A stretch of DNA of 64,000 nt from an uncultured Bacteroidota bacterium (GCA_913041125.1 CAJWHM010000004.1:1-64000); one strand, 5' to 3'; positions 1-11,541 are shown, numbered from the stretch's first letter. Numbers and translations are program-made. Notes: a model not told the origin generated them from the sequence alone.

Positions 1-152
1 TCAGCACGCTTTCCTAAAACTAAAGATAATCCTCCTAATAATATTGATTTTCCAGCACCTGTCTCGCCAGTAATGCAAGTCATACCATCATTAAAATCAA
101 CCTCAAGGTCATCTATCAATACAAAATTTTTTATTTTAAGCTTTGTCAACAA
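1..152 (-). CDS. recN: DNA repair protein RecN (5' part only, runs off the window)
   Basis: N-terminal 50 residues of the SMC-like ATPase RecN, which acts in recombinational repair of double-strand breaks. The translation starts MLTKLKIKNFVLIDDLEVDF and contains the Walker A motif GETGAGKSI near residues 30-38, the standard RecN amino end. The start is a TTG at 152; a second TTG follows directly, and the first is preferred because it gives the family's MLT opening. It lies 45 bases downstream of the DUF4835 gene on the same strand, the usual flavobacterial neighbour. The rest of the gene lies beyond base 1. Confidence 0.9.
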   Translation of the reverse strand, partial: MLTKLKIKNFVLIDDLEVDFNDGMTCITGETGAGKSILLGGLSLVLGKRA

Positions 153-197
153 GTTTAGTACAAAATTAATTCGTTATTAAATATAGCGATATAAGAT

Positions 198-1091
198 TTA
201 TGCTTTGATTTGTTTCCATCTTGAACCAAAAAACGGCGCAATTTTTTTTAATATTTCTTCAGTTCTTTTAAAATCAACTTTAGGGCCTTCTTGAAAAAGA
301 TTTACTATTTCTTCAACTTTTGCATCAAAGAAAATTTGAAGTAAAAATGCATTGGGTCTTCTTTGAAATAAAGTTTCCATGTTATTAATGGCTTTCATAA
401 TTGATATTTTACCAGACTCTGGATCATCAACCATTGTATCTAATCCATCCCTGTGATATATAAATAAAGACTGACGATATTCTCGGAATGTGTTTGACCT
501 TAACGCATCTATGAGCCAAAATCTGTTTCTAATTCCATCAGATGGCTTCCACCCTTTTTGAGAAGTTGTCTGAGCTATATTTACAACTTGTCTAGCTTGA
601 TCAAAAAAAATGCTTCCACCATTTGGAGAAAAAGTTTCAGCATCCAATCCTATGATAACATAGGCATAAAAACTTATAATAGAAATAAGATTTGATTCAA
701 AACTAGACTCATTAAAAAAAAGAGGTTGAAACTCTTGATATGAAAAAATAATGTCTTTATCCAAATAATTTAAAATAGGGCTACTATAATTTGTATTAAA
801 AACCGGTCTTTCAGATTGAACTTGGAGTGTAGCCTCAAACTTATCGTTACTATACCCAGATAAGTTAAATACAAAGGAACAGGAAATTCTTTCTTGATTT
901 AAAAAATCTTTATTTGTCCATACTTGAGTATTTATAAATTCATTTAGAGCGCGTTCGAGTGTTTTAAAAATTTGTTGATTTGTTTGATTTACCAAATCGG
1001 AGTTGACAATTACTTGGGCATTTAATTCTTGGCCCTTAAGGTTAAATCCTAAATGGAGAAAAATTAAATAATAAATAATTTTAATTTTCAT
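198..1091 (-). CDS. DUF4835 family secreted protein
   Basis: A 297-residue protein with an N-terminal signal peptide (MKIKIIYYLIFLHLGFNLKG, cleavage probably near Gly-Gln at 20-21), so it is exported to the periplasm or envelope. The sequence and its position between coaBC and recN match the Bacteroidota-restricted DUF4835 family. No catalytic motif is visible and the function is unknown. Its start overlaps the coaBC stop by four bases (ATGA), so the two are probably translationally coupled. The family link is by recognition of sequence and synteny; any envelope role is inference. Confidence 0.82.
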   Translation of the reverse strand: MKIKIIYYLIFLHLGFNLKGQELNAQVIVNSDLVNQTNQQIFKTLERALNEFINTQVWTNKDFLNQERISCSFVFNLSGYSNDKFEATLQVQSERPVFNTNYSSPILNYLDKDIIFSYQEFQPLFFNESSFESNLISIISFYAYVIIGLDAETFSPNGGSIFFDQARQVVNIAQTTSQKGWKPSDGIRNRFWLIDALRSNTFREYRQSLFIYHRDGLDTMVDDPESGKISIMKAINNMETLFQRRPNAFLLQIFFDAKVEEIVNLFQEGPKVDFKRTEEILKKIAPFFGSRWKQIKA

Positions 1092-2293
1092 AATGATAAA
1101 ATTTGATCAAAAATAATCTTTGCACACTCTAATTTTGATTTTAAGGGATATGATTTAATTTTAAAATCATTGCCTCTTATAAACGTAATTTTATTTGTAT
1201 CAAATGAAAATCCAGAGCCATCATCATTGAGTGAATTTAAAACGATTCCATCTAGATTTTTGTTTTTTATTTTTCTTATCGCATTTTCTATTTCGTGTTC
1301 GGTTTCTAGAGCGAAACCAATCAAACGTTGGTTTATTTTATTTTTACCCATGTAAGACAAAATATCAATTGTAGGTTCAAATTTCAACATAATTTCATTT
1401 TTACCTTTTTTGATTTTATGCTTATTAAAATACCTTGGTTTAAAATCTGAAACAGCAGCAGCTGCAATTACTATATTCGCTTTAGTATAATATTTTTTTA
1501 AAGTTTGAAACATTTCATCTGATGTCGTTACTCTATGAAGCTCAACTAAGGGAAGATTTATATACTCATTTGTAGGTCCACTAATCAATATTACTTTTGC
1601 TCCTAAATCAGACGCAATTCTAGCTAACGAAAATCCCATTTTACCTGATGAATTATTTCCAATAAATCGCACAGGGTCTAAAGATTCGTGTGTAGGTCCA
1701 GCAGTTATCAGAACCGTTTGATTTTTTAAAGATTGTTTTGGGTGAAAGTAACTAATTATAGAATTTATTATTTCTTCGGGTTCCAGCATTCTTCCTTTAC
1801 CTTCTAAACCACTTGCTAATTGTCCCTCGCCAACAGGAAGAACGTTATTCCCATAAGATTTCAGGATAGATATGTTTTTTTTATTTGATGGGTGAGCGTA
1901 CATATCTAAATCCATAGCTGGAGCAATAAAAACTGGAGATTTGGATGAAAAATAAACAGCTAATAATAAATTATTACATATACCATGGGCCATCGATGAT
2001 ATAGTTTTAGAAGTTGCTGGTGCAATAAGATATATATCTGACCACAAAGCTAATTCAACATGATCATTCCAAATTGGATTATCTAAATCAGTAGCTGTAA
2101 ATGAAGATAATACAGGGTTTTTAGTAAGAGTTGATAAAGTTAGTGGTGTCACGAAATCCTTTGAGTCTGGTGTCATTACAACACGAACTTCTGCTCCATA
2201 TTTGACAAATTGTCTTACAATTAATGGTGTTTTGTAAGCGGCTATACCACCGGAAATTCCGAGTAGAATTTTTTTACCACTTAATAAATTCAT
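1088..2293 (-). CDS. coaBC: Bifunctional phosphopantothenoylcysteine decarboxylase / phosphopantothenate-cysteine ligase
   Basis: A 401-residue enzyme for two successive steps of coenzyme A synthesis: CTP-dependent joining of cysteine to 4'-phosphopantothenate, then FMN-dependent decarboxylation. The N-terminal flavoprotein half (about 1-180) shows LGISGGIAAYKTP, the catalytic His in NDHVEL (His79) and APAMDLDMY. The C-terminal ligase half opens with VLITAGPTHESLDPVRFIGN and contains VIAAAAVSDF. Where E. coli Dfp has PAMN and ACG, this protein has PAMD and ASG (Ser161), so the usual Asn and active-site Cys are replaced. It sits in the bamD-rpoZ-coaBC-DUF4835 run, one base after rpoZ. Confidence 0.95.
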   Translation of the reverse strand: MNLLSGKKILLGISGGIAAYKTPLIVRQFVKYGAEVRVVMTPDSKDFVTPLTLSTLTKNPVLSSFTATDLDNPIWNDHVELALWSDIYLIAPATSKTISSMAHGICNNLLLAVYFSSKSPVFIAPAMDLDMYAHPSNKKNISILKSYGNNVLPVGEGQLASGLEGKGRMLEPEEIINSIISYFHPKQSLKNQTVLITAGPTHESLDPVRFIGNNSSGKMGFSLARIASDLGAKVILISGPTNEYINLPLVELHRVTTSDEMFQTLKKYYTKANIVIAAAAVSDFKPRYFNKHKIKKGKNEIMLKFEPTIDILSYMGKNKINQRLIGFALETEHEIENAIRKIKNKNLDGIVLNSLNDDGSGFSFDTNKITFIRGNDFKIKSYPLKSKLECAKIIFDQILSL

Positions 2294-2294
2294 T

Positions 2295-2624
2295 TTATAT
2301 ATTTGGATCGTCTGTTTGACGAGAATATATTTTGTTATTTAACCACTCTTCAATTGCCATTGCCTGGGGTTTAGGAAGTCTTTCATAAAATCTTGAAACC
2401 TCTATTTGTTCCTTATTTTCGAAAATTTCTTCTAGACTATCGTTATGCGTTGCAAATTCATCCAACTTTTCGTGTAGCTCTTTTTTAATATCTAGATTTA
2501 TTTGTTGTGATCGTTTAGCTATAATTGATAGTGCCTCATAAATATTACCTGTAGAGGCTTCAATTTCATTACGATTATATGTTTTTGAAGTTTGTGCTGC
2601 TTTTGATTCTCGGTATTTAGTCAT
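2295..2624 (-). CDS. rpoZ: RNA polymerase omega subunit (Bacteroidota type)
   Basis: A 109-residue small RNA polymerase subunit that helps assemble beta' into core enzyme. The stretch GNIYEALSIIAKRSQQIN is the omega/RPB6 core, followed by an acidic helix and the clade-specific ISRFYERLPKP-like segment (here VSRFYERLPKP). It is longer and more divergent than E. coli RpoZ, so plain similarity searches may label it hypothetical. It lies 9 bases downstream of bamD and 1 base upstream of coaBC on the same strand, the normal flavobacterial arrangement. Identification rests on the conserved core and synteny. Confidence 0.85.
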   Translation of the reverse strand: MTKYRESKAAQTSKTYNRNEIEASTGNIYEALSIIAKRSQQINLDIKKELHEKLDEFATHNDSLEEIFENKEQIEVSRFYERLPKPQAMAIEEWLNNKIYSRQTDDPNI

Positions 2625-2633
2625 AATTTTTAT

Positions 2634-3452
2634 TCAAGGGGTTATACTCGTTGTTGTGATTTTTTTTAGTTCACTATTAACATTATCCATTTTCTTATTT
2701 AAATCATCTAAAAAAGGGGTTTCAGGATAATATCTCAAAATTAAATCATATTCTTTTTGTAACTCTTTAAGTCTTTCTTCTTTTTTTGTATAGATGCTAT
2801 TGATGCCAATTTGATATAAAGATAAGAACTTTACATACAAAGATTCTTCTCTAAATTTAGTTCCAGGAAAACTTGCTATAAAATTTTCATTAGATTTTAT
2901 AGAGGCCTTGTAATCTCTAATAGTATAATATTGCTTCGCAATTTCAAAATCTTTTTTTTCTAATTTTTCTTGTAATTCAGATATCATTTGGTTTGCTTCT
3001 GGTGTATATTCTGAATTTGGATATAGATTAATAAAAACCTGAAGCTTTTCTATTGCATTATAAGTATCTTCTTGATCTAGACTAAATTCAGGAGATTGAA
3101 AATAATAACTCTTCGCAGCTTTGAAAGAAGCTTCTTGGATACGTTCACTTTTAGGATAAGATTTTACAAAATTTTCATATTGGTATGCTGCCAAACTGTA
3201 TCTTTTAGTTTGCATGTAAGTCTCGGCAAAGAAAAAAATAATTCTTTGTGCTTGTGGTCTTCCTCTATACTTTGGAATGATTTGTTCAAAAAGACGATTT
3301 GCTTGCCTATATTCTCCGTTATTGTAATAATTCTCCGCCTGTTTGTATTTTTCTGAAGTATCATCGCTATTCAACAATTTTTGGTATTCACTGCAAGAAG
3401 TAAACAATAAAATTGAAGTGAAAATTAGACCGAGAATTACCTGAAATTTCAT
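2634..3452 (-). CDS. bamD: Outer membrane assembly lipoprotein BamD
   Basis: A 272-residue lipoprotein of the BAM complex, which inserts beta-barrel proteins into the outer membrane. The signal ends in a lipobox, LFTSC, with the lipidated Cys at residue 20. TPR-like helical repeats follow from about residue 35, with phrases such as YKQAENYYNNGEYRQANRLF and YKASIKSNENFIASFPGTKF. The length fits the family. It heads the rpoZ-coaBC-DUF4835-recN run, and a -7 promoter box ends four bases before its ATG, so the mRNA may be leaderless. No other in-frame start precedes the signal peptide. Confidence 0.9.
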   Translation of the reverse strand: MKFQVILGLIFTSILLFTSCSEYQKLLNSDDTSEKYKQAENYYNNGEYRQANRLFEQIIPKYRGRPQAQRIIFFFAETYMQTKRYSLAAYQYENFVKSYPKSERIQEASFKAAKSYYFQSPEFSLDQEDTYNAIEKLQVFINLYPNSEYTPEANQMISELQEKLEKKDFEIAKQYYTIRDYKASIKSNENFIASFPGTKFREESLYVKFLSLYQIGINSIYTKKEERLKELQKEYDLILRYYPETPFLDDLNKKMDNVNSELKKITTTSITP

Positions 3453-3456
3453 TTTG

Positions 3457-3464
3457 CAAAAGTA
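3457..3464 (-). promoter_or_regulatory. -7 promoter box of bamD (TACTTTTG)
   Basis: Read on the minus strand this is TACTTTTG, an exact match to the Bacteroidota housekeeping -7 consensus TAnnTTTG. It is followed by CAAA and then the bamD ATG. Transcription should begin at or within one or two bases of the start codon. No clear TTG element is visible at the expected -33 distance. Confidence 0.6.
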
Positions 3465-3510
3465 ATAATTATGATTAATTAAGAAAATTTAAATTAAAAT
3501 ACTCCAATTT

Positions 3511-4398
3511 TCATTTCAAAGAAAAAATATCATTTTCAAGTATTTTTTTCATTTGATTAATTAAATCACTAGATGCATTTACAAGTGGAAGTCTGACCTG
3601 ATTCGAACAAAGTCCCATAATGCCCATAAGACCCTTTATTCCAACTGGATTTCCTTCCTCAGAAAGTTTTTGAATAATATCAATTAATTTATAATGTAAT
3701 TGATATGCCATACTAAGATTTCCTTTTTCAACATATTTAAAAATTTTTATTAAAGGACCAGGTAATGCATTCCCTAAAACAGATATAGTTCCAACTGCAC
3801 CTGCTAATAACATAGGTAATGTTAATGCGTCATCTCCCGATATTACTTGTATATTTTTAGGAGCCTCCTTAATTATTTTTTGAGCTTCAAAAAGATCACC
3901 TGTAGCATCTTTTATTGCAATAATATTTTCGTAGTTTTTAGTTAATCTAATAAAAGTGTCTGATTGAATATTAATTCCTGTTCTATGGGGAACATTATAA
4001 ACAATAATTGGTAAAATACTGTTTTCAGCAATTTTTGCATAATGATAATAAATACCTTCTTGAGAAGGTTTGTTATAATATGGTGAGACAGAAAGTATAC
4101 CCTGAAATGGACTTAAATCAGTGAAATTTATCTCGGAAATTACCTTGTACGTGTTATTACCTCCTATTCCAATTATTAAAGGGACTCTACTTTTATTGGA
4201 CTCAACTACAATTTTAATGATCTCTTTTTTTTCATTATCGTCTAGACAAACAACTTCTGCTGTTGTTCCAAACAAAACTAGATAGTTGGCGCCTCCGGAA
4301 ATTATGTTTTCAATAATCTTTGGTAAAGAATTATAGTCTATTTCTCCATTTCTTAAAAAAGGTGTTACTAGAGCAACTCCTAAACCTTTAAAATTCAT
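3511..4398 (-). CDS. dapA: 4-hydroxy-tetrahydrodipicolinate synthase
   Basis: A 295-residue TIM-barrel aldolase that condenses pyruvate with aspartate semialdehyde, the first committed step to diaminopimelate and lysine. Visible landmarks are GTTAEVVCL (the Thr-Thr pair at 45-46), SPYYNKPSQEG, the catalytic Tyr134 in VYNVPHRTG, and the Schiff-base Lys163 in IAIKDATGD. Length is normal. Its start overlaps the upstream DUF6913 gene by 11 bases, and it is separated from bamD by 58 bases carrying the bamD promoter. dapF lies 9 kb away in this window, so two steps of the same pathway are present but unlinked. Confidence 0.96.
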   Translation of the reverse strand: MNFKGLGVALVTPFLRNGEIDYNSLPKIIENIISGGANYLVLFGTTAEVVCLDDNEKKEIIKIVVESNKSRVPLIIGIGGNNTYKVISEINFTDLSPFQGILSVSPYYNKPSQEGIYYHYAKIAENSILPIIVYNVPHRTGINIQSDTFIRLTKNYENIIAIKDATGDLFEAQKIIKEAPKNIQVISGDDALTLPMLLAGAVGTISVLGNALPGPLIKIFKYVEKGNLSMAYQLHYKLIDIIQKLSEEGNPVGIKGLMGIMGLCSNQVRLPLVNASSDLINQMKKILENDIFSLK

Positions 4399-4924
4399 TT
4401 TTTTGTTTTATAATAGAGTTTAAATAATTCATAGATTCAGATAAAAAAGTCGTTTTCTCATTCAAACCAAAATTAAAAACTATATCATTTATCTGTGGAT
4501 TCGCTTTTGAAAAACCTATTCGTAATTTCGAAAAACATTTTGAACTAATCAATTCGGAAAGTATTTCTTTTTGATCAAAAAAATTTACAAGTAAATCATA
4601 TTTCTGATTGAAAAAATAATTTATCTCTTTATTAATATTACCAGTCACTGAAATCTCATCTCTTGAAATGTAAATTTTCCTTTTAAAACTAGTTTCAGTA
4701 AAATCAATTTTATTTTGATTTAGAACAATGATATATACATTGTTAGTTGAAATTTTTAAATTTTTAGTAAATGATAAAAAAAAATCCTCATCCAAATCAT
4801 TTTCATAAACAATTATGAGTAGCGATTTAAAAGAAGTAATTTTTTTTTTCTTTTGATTTTGTAATGCTTTTAAACTTTTTTTTAGCTTAAAACTTAATAA
4901 TGTATTTTTAAATAAATCAAACAT
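4388..4924 (-). CDS. DUF6913 family protein of unknown function
   Basis: A 178-residue lysine-rich cytoplasmic protein with no signal peptide or membrane span. A basic N-terminus is followed by alternating hydrophobic strands and a conserved-looking segment around KYDLLVNFFDQKEILSELIS and LRIGFSK. It resembles the flavobacterial DUF6913 family usually encoded just before dapA. Function is not known; the coupling to dapA through an 11-base overlap suggests co-expression but does not establish a role in lysine synthesis. A -7 promoter box ends four bases before the ATG. Confidence 0.7.
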   Translation of the reverse strand: MFDLFKNTLLSFKLKKSLKALQNQKKKKITSFKSLLIIVYENDLDEDFFLSFTKNLKISTNNVYIIVLNQNKIDFTETSFKRKIYISRDEISVTGNINKEINYFFNQKYDLLVNFFDQKEILSELISSKCFSKLRIGFSKANPQINDIVFNFGLNEKTTFLSESMNYLNSIIKQKNEF

Positions 4925-4928
4925 TCGA

Positions 4929-4936
4929 CAAACTTA
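4929..4936 (-). promoter_or_regulatory. -7 promoter box of the DUF6913-dapA operon (TAAGTTTG)
   Basis: Minus-strand TAAGTTTG matches TAnnTTTG exactly and is followed by TCGA and the ATG at 4924. The four-base spacing is identical to that at bamD and murQ and predicts a leaderless or nearly leaderless transcript for DUF6913 and dapA. Confidence 0.55.
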
Positions 4937-4984
4937 TATAACTTAAATTGATATCTCAAAAAACTATTTTTTTACACTATTTTT

Positions 4985-7877
<2,893 letters not shown>

Positions 7878-8030
7878 TTTTGAAATTAATATTAAAAAAG
7901 TTAAATAATTAAAAAATTTAAACACAAAATATAAATAATAAATTAAGAACCCTAAATACTACATTTTGTGCTAATTTTACTTTCATATTTAATCTAAAAT
8001 AGATGAAAATTTATTTAAACTAAGTTCGCT

Positions 8031-9074
8031 TTGAGTCCTACTAATGATAAACTTTTCATGCAAAGGTGTCTAAATTTGGCTGAAAATGGTCTTGGAAAAA
8101 CTTATCCAAATCCTCTAGTTGGCTCTGTTATTGTACATAAAAATAAAATAATCGGAGAGGGATGGCATCATCAAGCAGGATCACCTCATGCTGAGATTAA
8201 CGCAATAAAAAGTGTTAAAGATAAATCACTGCTTCAATATTCTACTCTTTATGTAAATTTAGAACCCTGTTCACATGAAGGAAAAACACCACCATGTGTA
8301 AATGCAATAAAAAAACACAAAATACCTAAAGTAGTTATAAGTTCAATTGATCCAAATCCAAAAGTAGCAGGTAATGGAATTAGAATTTTAAAAGATAGTG
8401 GTTGCGAGGTAAAGCAATCTGTTCTGGAAGAAAAATCAAAATTTATCAATAGAAGATTTTTCACATATCATCAAAAAAAACGTCCGTTTGTAATTTTAAA
8501 ATGGGCTCAAACTATTGATAACTATATCTCTCCAAAACACAAAGAAAAAAGTGAAAATAAAATTTTCTGGATTTCAAATGATAAATCAATACAAAAAACT
8601 CACAAGTGGAGAAGTGAAGAGTCAGCTATTCTTATTGGTGTACAAACTGTTATAAATGATAATCCAAATCTTACAACAAGAAAATGGGCAGGTAAAAACC
8701 CTACACGATTAATACTTGACCCCAATAACAGAATTCCAAAAAATTCAAATCTTTATAACGATAAACATAAAACTATATTATTTAATAAAAAAACGATTAG
8801 AAGTGAAAATCCATTAAAAAATCATGTCTTATTACAACCATTTAACTTAAAATCTTTTTTTAATTACTGCTATGAAAAAGAGATTCAATCTATAATTGTT
8901 GAAGGGGGGAGAAAAACACTTCAAAATTTTATTGACAAAGGATATTGGGATGAAGCCAGAGTTTTTACATCAAATAAAAAATTAAATCAAGGTATACCCT
9001 CTCCTAAATTTGTCTGTGAAAAAATAAAATCAGTTTCTATTTTGGATGATAAATTAGATTATTATTTCAATTAA
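8031..9074 (+). CDS. ribD: Bifunctional riboflavin biosynthesis deaminase/reductase RibD
   Basis: A 347-residue enzyme that deaminates the pyrimidine intermediate of riboflavin synthesis and then reduces its ribose side chain. The N-terminal deaminase domain has the zinc ligands His53 (SPHAEI, with catalytic Glu55), Cys80 and Cys89 in PCSHEGKTPPC. The C-terminal reductase domain begins at RPFVILKWAQTIDN. The start is a TTG; the first ATG, at 8058, would remove nine residues that align with the family's amino end, so TTG is preferred. It is divergent from prmC and converges on the thioesterase with an 8-base overlap. Confidence 0.93.
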   Translation: MSPTNDKLFMQRCLNLAENGLGKTYPNPLVGSVIVHKNKIIGEGWHHQAGSPHAEINAIKSVKDKSLLQYSTLYVNLEPCSHEGKTPPCVNAIKKHKIPKVVISSIDPNPKVAGNGIRILKDSGCEVKQSVLEEKSKFINRRFFTYHQKKRPFVILKWAQTIDNYISPKHKEKSENKIFWISNDKSIQKTHKWRSEESAILIGVQTVINDNPNLTTRKWAGKNPTRLILDPNNRIPKNSNLYNDKHKTILFNKKTIRSENPLKNHVLLQPFNLKSFFNYCYEKEIQSIIVEGGRKTLQNFIDKGYWDEARVFTSNKKLNQGIPSPKFVCEKIKSVSILDDKLDYYFN

Positions 9075-9462
9075 ATTTTTCCAATAAAAATTTTGGACAT
9101 CTTATTGGAAGTTTTGTATCTGACGACAAAAAAGCAAGTAGAGTGTTTCCTGTACTAATTAATTGTTTATTTTGATTTAAAATTTTATAATCGAACTCTA
9201 ATGTTGCCGTTGGTTCTTTTTTTAAAATTACAGTAACACTAAAATTGTCACCAAAAACTAATGGCTTAATATATTTTAATGAAGCATTTACTACAGGCAT
9301 AAATATACCACGGCTTTCCACCTCTGCATAGGAAATTTGTAAATTAGAAAGCCATTCAAGCCTAGCTAATTCAAAATATTTTAAGTAATTACTATGGTGA
9401 ACAAAATGCATTTGATCAGTTTCATGATATCTGACAATTATTTGTTTTGTAGTATATTCCAT
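9067..9462 (-). CDS. Acyl-CoA thioesterase, YbgC/4HBT hotdog family
   Basis: A 131-residue single-hotdog protein. The motif VRYHETDQMHFVHHSNYLKY with the following FELARLEWL is the 4-hydroxybenzoyl-CoA thioesterase/YbgC signature, the Asp15-containing TDQM being the usual catalytic position. It probably hydrolyses an acyl-CoA in the cytosol; the substrate cannot be told from the sequence. Its 3' end overlaps ribD by 8 bases in convergent orientation, and it is divergent from dnaA across a 195-base gap. Confidence 0.88.
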   Translation of the reverse strand: MEYTTKQIIVRYHETDQMHFVHHSNYLKYFELARLEWLSNLQISYAEVESRGIFMPVVNASLKYIKPLVFGDNFSVTVILKKEPTATLEFDYKILNQNKQLISTGNTLLAFLSSDTKLPIRCPKFLLEKFN

Positions 9463-9657
9463 TCTAATGATAATTATAAATAATTAAGAAATTATTTTTT
9501 ATTGGAACAAGATAGCTCTGTTAAAATATCTAAAAAAAAAACTTAAAATTCAATAGCAAAATCATTTTTTTTTTTGAATATTTTAATTAATATTTGTCAT
9601 GTACTCTTACAGTACGAACAAACCATAACTTAGAACTATTTAAGAACATACAATTAA

Positions 9658-11085
9658 ATGAATATTAATGCCTCGTCTGTTTGGGATAATTGTCTTTCCT
9701 TTATAAAAGATAATATACAACCCCAAGCATTTAAAACTTGGTTTTTACCCATAAAACCAGTTAAATTAAACGGCAATGTTCTAAGTATCGAGGTACCTAG
9801 CAAATTTTTTTATGAATGGTTGGAAGAACATTATGTTAAGCTTCTAAAAACAGCTTTATACAAAGAATTAGGAAATGAGGCCAGATTAATATATTCAATA
9901 AGAATGGAAAATACTCTTGGAAACAAAACTCCTTTTACAGAGAGTATTCCAAGTAGTAATAGATCTGGTTTACTTCCCCAAGATGTTGACGCTCCACTTC
10001 ACTCTAACACTAGTGAATTAAAAAATCCTTTCGTAATTCCTGGTATTAAAAATTTACAAATTGAATCTCAATTAAACCCAAACTATAACTTTGATAATTT
10101 CCTGGAAGGTGATTCTAATAGATTAGCAAGATCAGCTGCATTAGCAGTTGCTAATAAACCAGGTGGTACATCTTTTAACCCTTTATTAATCTTTGGAGGA
10201 GTTGGATTAGGAAAAACACACCTAGCACATGCTATTGGGGTAGAAATAAAAGAAAAATATCAAGATAAAACTGTTTTATACATTGCTGCTGAAAAATTCA
10301 CCCAACAATATATTGAAGCAGTCAAAAAAAATACTAGAAATGATTTTATACATTTTTATCAGTTGCTTGATGTTTTAATAATAGATGACGTTCAATTTTT
10401 ATCAGGAAAAACAGGGACTCAGGACGTGTTTTTTCACATCTTCAATCACCTACATCAAAATGGCAAGCAGGTTATACTTACTTCTGATAAAGCTCCAGTT
10501 GACATGCAAGATATTGAGCAAAGATTACTGTCTAGATTCAAATGGGGTCTTTCAGCAGAATTACAACTACCAAATTACGAAACACGAATATCAATTCTTA
10601 AGAACAAATTATTTAGAGATGGTGTTAGTATAAGTGATCAAATTATAGAGTATGTAGCTAAAAATATAAAGACTAATGTTCGTGAACTCGAGGGAGCTTT
10701 AATATCTCTGATAGCACAATCTTCTTTTAATAAGGTTGAGATCACTCAAGAACTAGCCCAGGATGTAGTAATGAAATTTGTAAAAAATACAAAAAGGGAA
10801 GTTTCAATCGATTACATCCAAAAAGTAGTTTCTGATTATTTTCAAATGGATATTGAAACGCTTCAATCGAAAACAAGAAGAAGACACATTGTTCAGGCAC
10901 GTCAACTAGCGATGTATTTTGCAAAAAAATTTACAAAAGCATCTTTGGCTAGTATCGGAAATCAAATTGGAAAAAGAGATCATGCCACTGTTTTGCATGC
11001 ATGCAAAACTGTAGACAATCTGACTTTTACAGACAAACAATTTCGAAAATATGTTGAAGACCTAAGCCAAAAATTAACACTTTAG
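9658..11085 (+). CDS. dnaA: Chromosomal replication initiator protein DnaA
   Basis: A 475-residue AAA+ initiator that binds DnaA boxes and opens oriC. Domain I spans about 1-85 (starting VWDNCLSFIKDNI), followed by a variable linker. Domain III carries Walker A GGVGLGKTH near 180-188 and Walker B VLIIDDVQFL. Domain IV ends with the DNA-binding signature GKRDHATVLHACKTV. The 195 bases upstream contain no cluster of DnaA boxes, so the origin is probably not here. The phosphatase and RsmI-like genes follow on the same strand, the normal flavobacterial order. Confidence 0.98.
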   Translation: MNINASSVWDNCLSFIKDNIQPQAFKTWFLPIKPVKLNGNVLSIEVPSKFFYEWLEEHYVKLLKTALYKELGNEARLIYSIRMENTLGNKTPFTESIPSSNRSGLLPQDVDAPLHSNTSELKNPFVIPGIKNLQIESQLNPNYNFDNFLEGDSNRLARSAALAVANKPGGTSFNPLLIFGGVGLGKTHLAHAIGVEIKEKYQDKTVLYIAAEKFTQQYIEAVKKNTRNDFIHFYQLLDVLIIDDVQFLSGKTGTQDVFFHIFNHLHQNGKQVILTSDKAPVDMQDIEQRLLSRFKWGLSAELQLPNYETRISILKNKLFRDGVSISDQIIEYVAKNIKTNVRELEGALISLIAQSSFNKVEITQELAQDVVMKFVKNTKREVSIDYIQKVVSDYFQMDIETLQSKTRRRHIVQARQLAMYFAKKFTKASLASIGNQIGKRDHATVLHACKTVDNLTFTDKQFRKYVEDLSQKLTL

Positions 11086-11099
11086 TTTTTTGTTATGCT

Positions 11100-11541
11100 A
11101 TGAGGAAAATTAAAATACTCATGGTTTGCTTAGGTAATATTTGTAGATCACCACTTGCCAAAGGAATTTTACACTCAAAAATCAAAAAAAATGCTTTTAT
11201 AGATTCTGCTGGAACAGCCTCTTATAACATTGGGAGGTCTCCGGATCCTAGAAGTATTTTAGTAGCAAAAAAAAGGGATTGATATTAGCAATTATAAATC
11301 ACGTAAACTTATTAAGGAGGATTTTAAAAAATTTGATTTTATATACGTCATGGATAATTCAAACTTTGAAAATATTACAAGTATGGCAGATAGAAAAGAG
11401 GACAGAGATAAGGTTTCTGTTACTCATCCACTCAAAAAAGAAGTTCCAGATCCATATTATGGAGAGAAAAAAGATTTTAAAGTTTGCTACTCAATCCTAG
11501 AAAATGCTTGTAAGAAGATTGTACTAGACTTAAACCTATGA
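11100..11541 (+). pseudogene. Low-molecular-weight protein tyrosine phosphatase, broken by a +1 frameshift in an A8 tract
   Basis: The first frame encodes the active-site loop VCLGNICRSPLAKG (CX5R) and runs to AKKRD before a TGA at 11280-11282. After the eight-A tract at 11267-11274, the frame one base later continues as GIDISNYKSRKLIKEDF, then FDFIYVMDNSN and the catalytic acid in VPDPYYGE, with no stop until 11541. Removing one A would restore a protein of about 146 residues with VAKKGID, as expected for the family. It may be a true pseudogene, a sequencing error, or a gene read by slippage on the A run. It lies 14 bases after dnaA and overlaps the next start by ATGA. Confidence 0.85.

Noticed and set aside
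7878..7925. N-terminal extension of PrmC from ATG 7925
   Set aside because: It adds a hydrophobic segment unlike the family, and the internal ATG at 7877 gives the standard start.
9463..9657. Possible oriC in front of dnaA
   Set aside because: The 195-base gap has no cluster of DnaA boxes (TTATCCACA-like) or unwinding-element pattern beyond general AT richness. The one perfect TTATCCACA I found, at 12053-12061, is inside the RsmI-like gene.
11279..11500. A 73-codon open frame inside the phosphatase region
   Set aside because: It is the third, non-homologous frame. Phosphatase similarity lies in the two other frames joined at the A8 tract.
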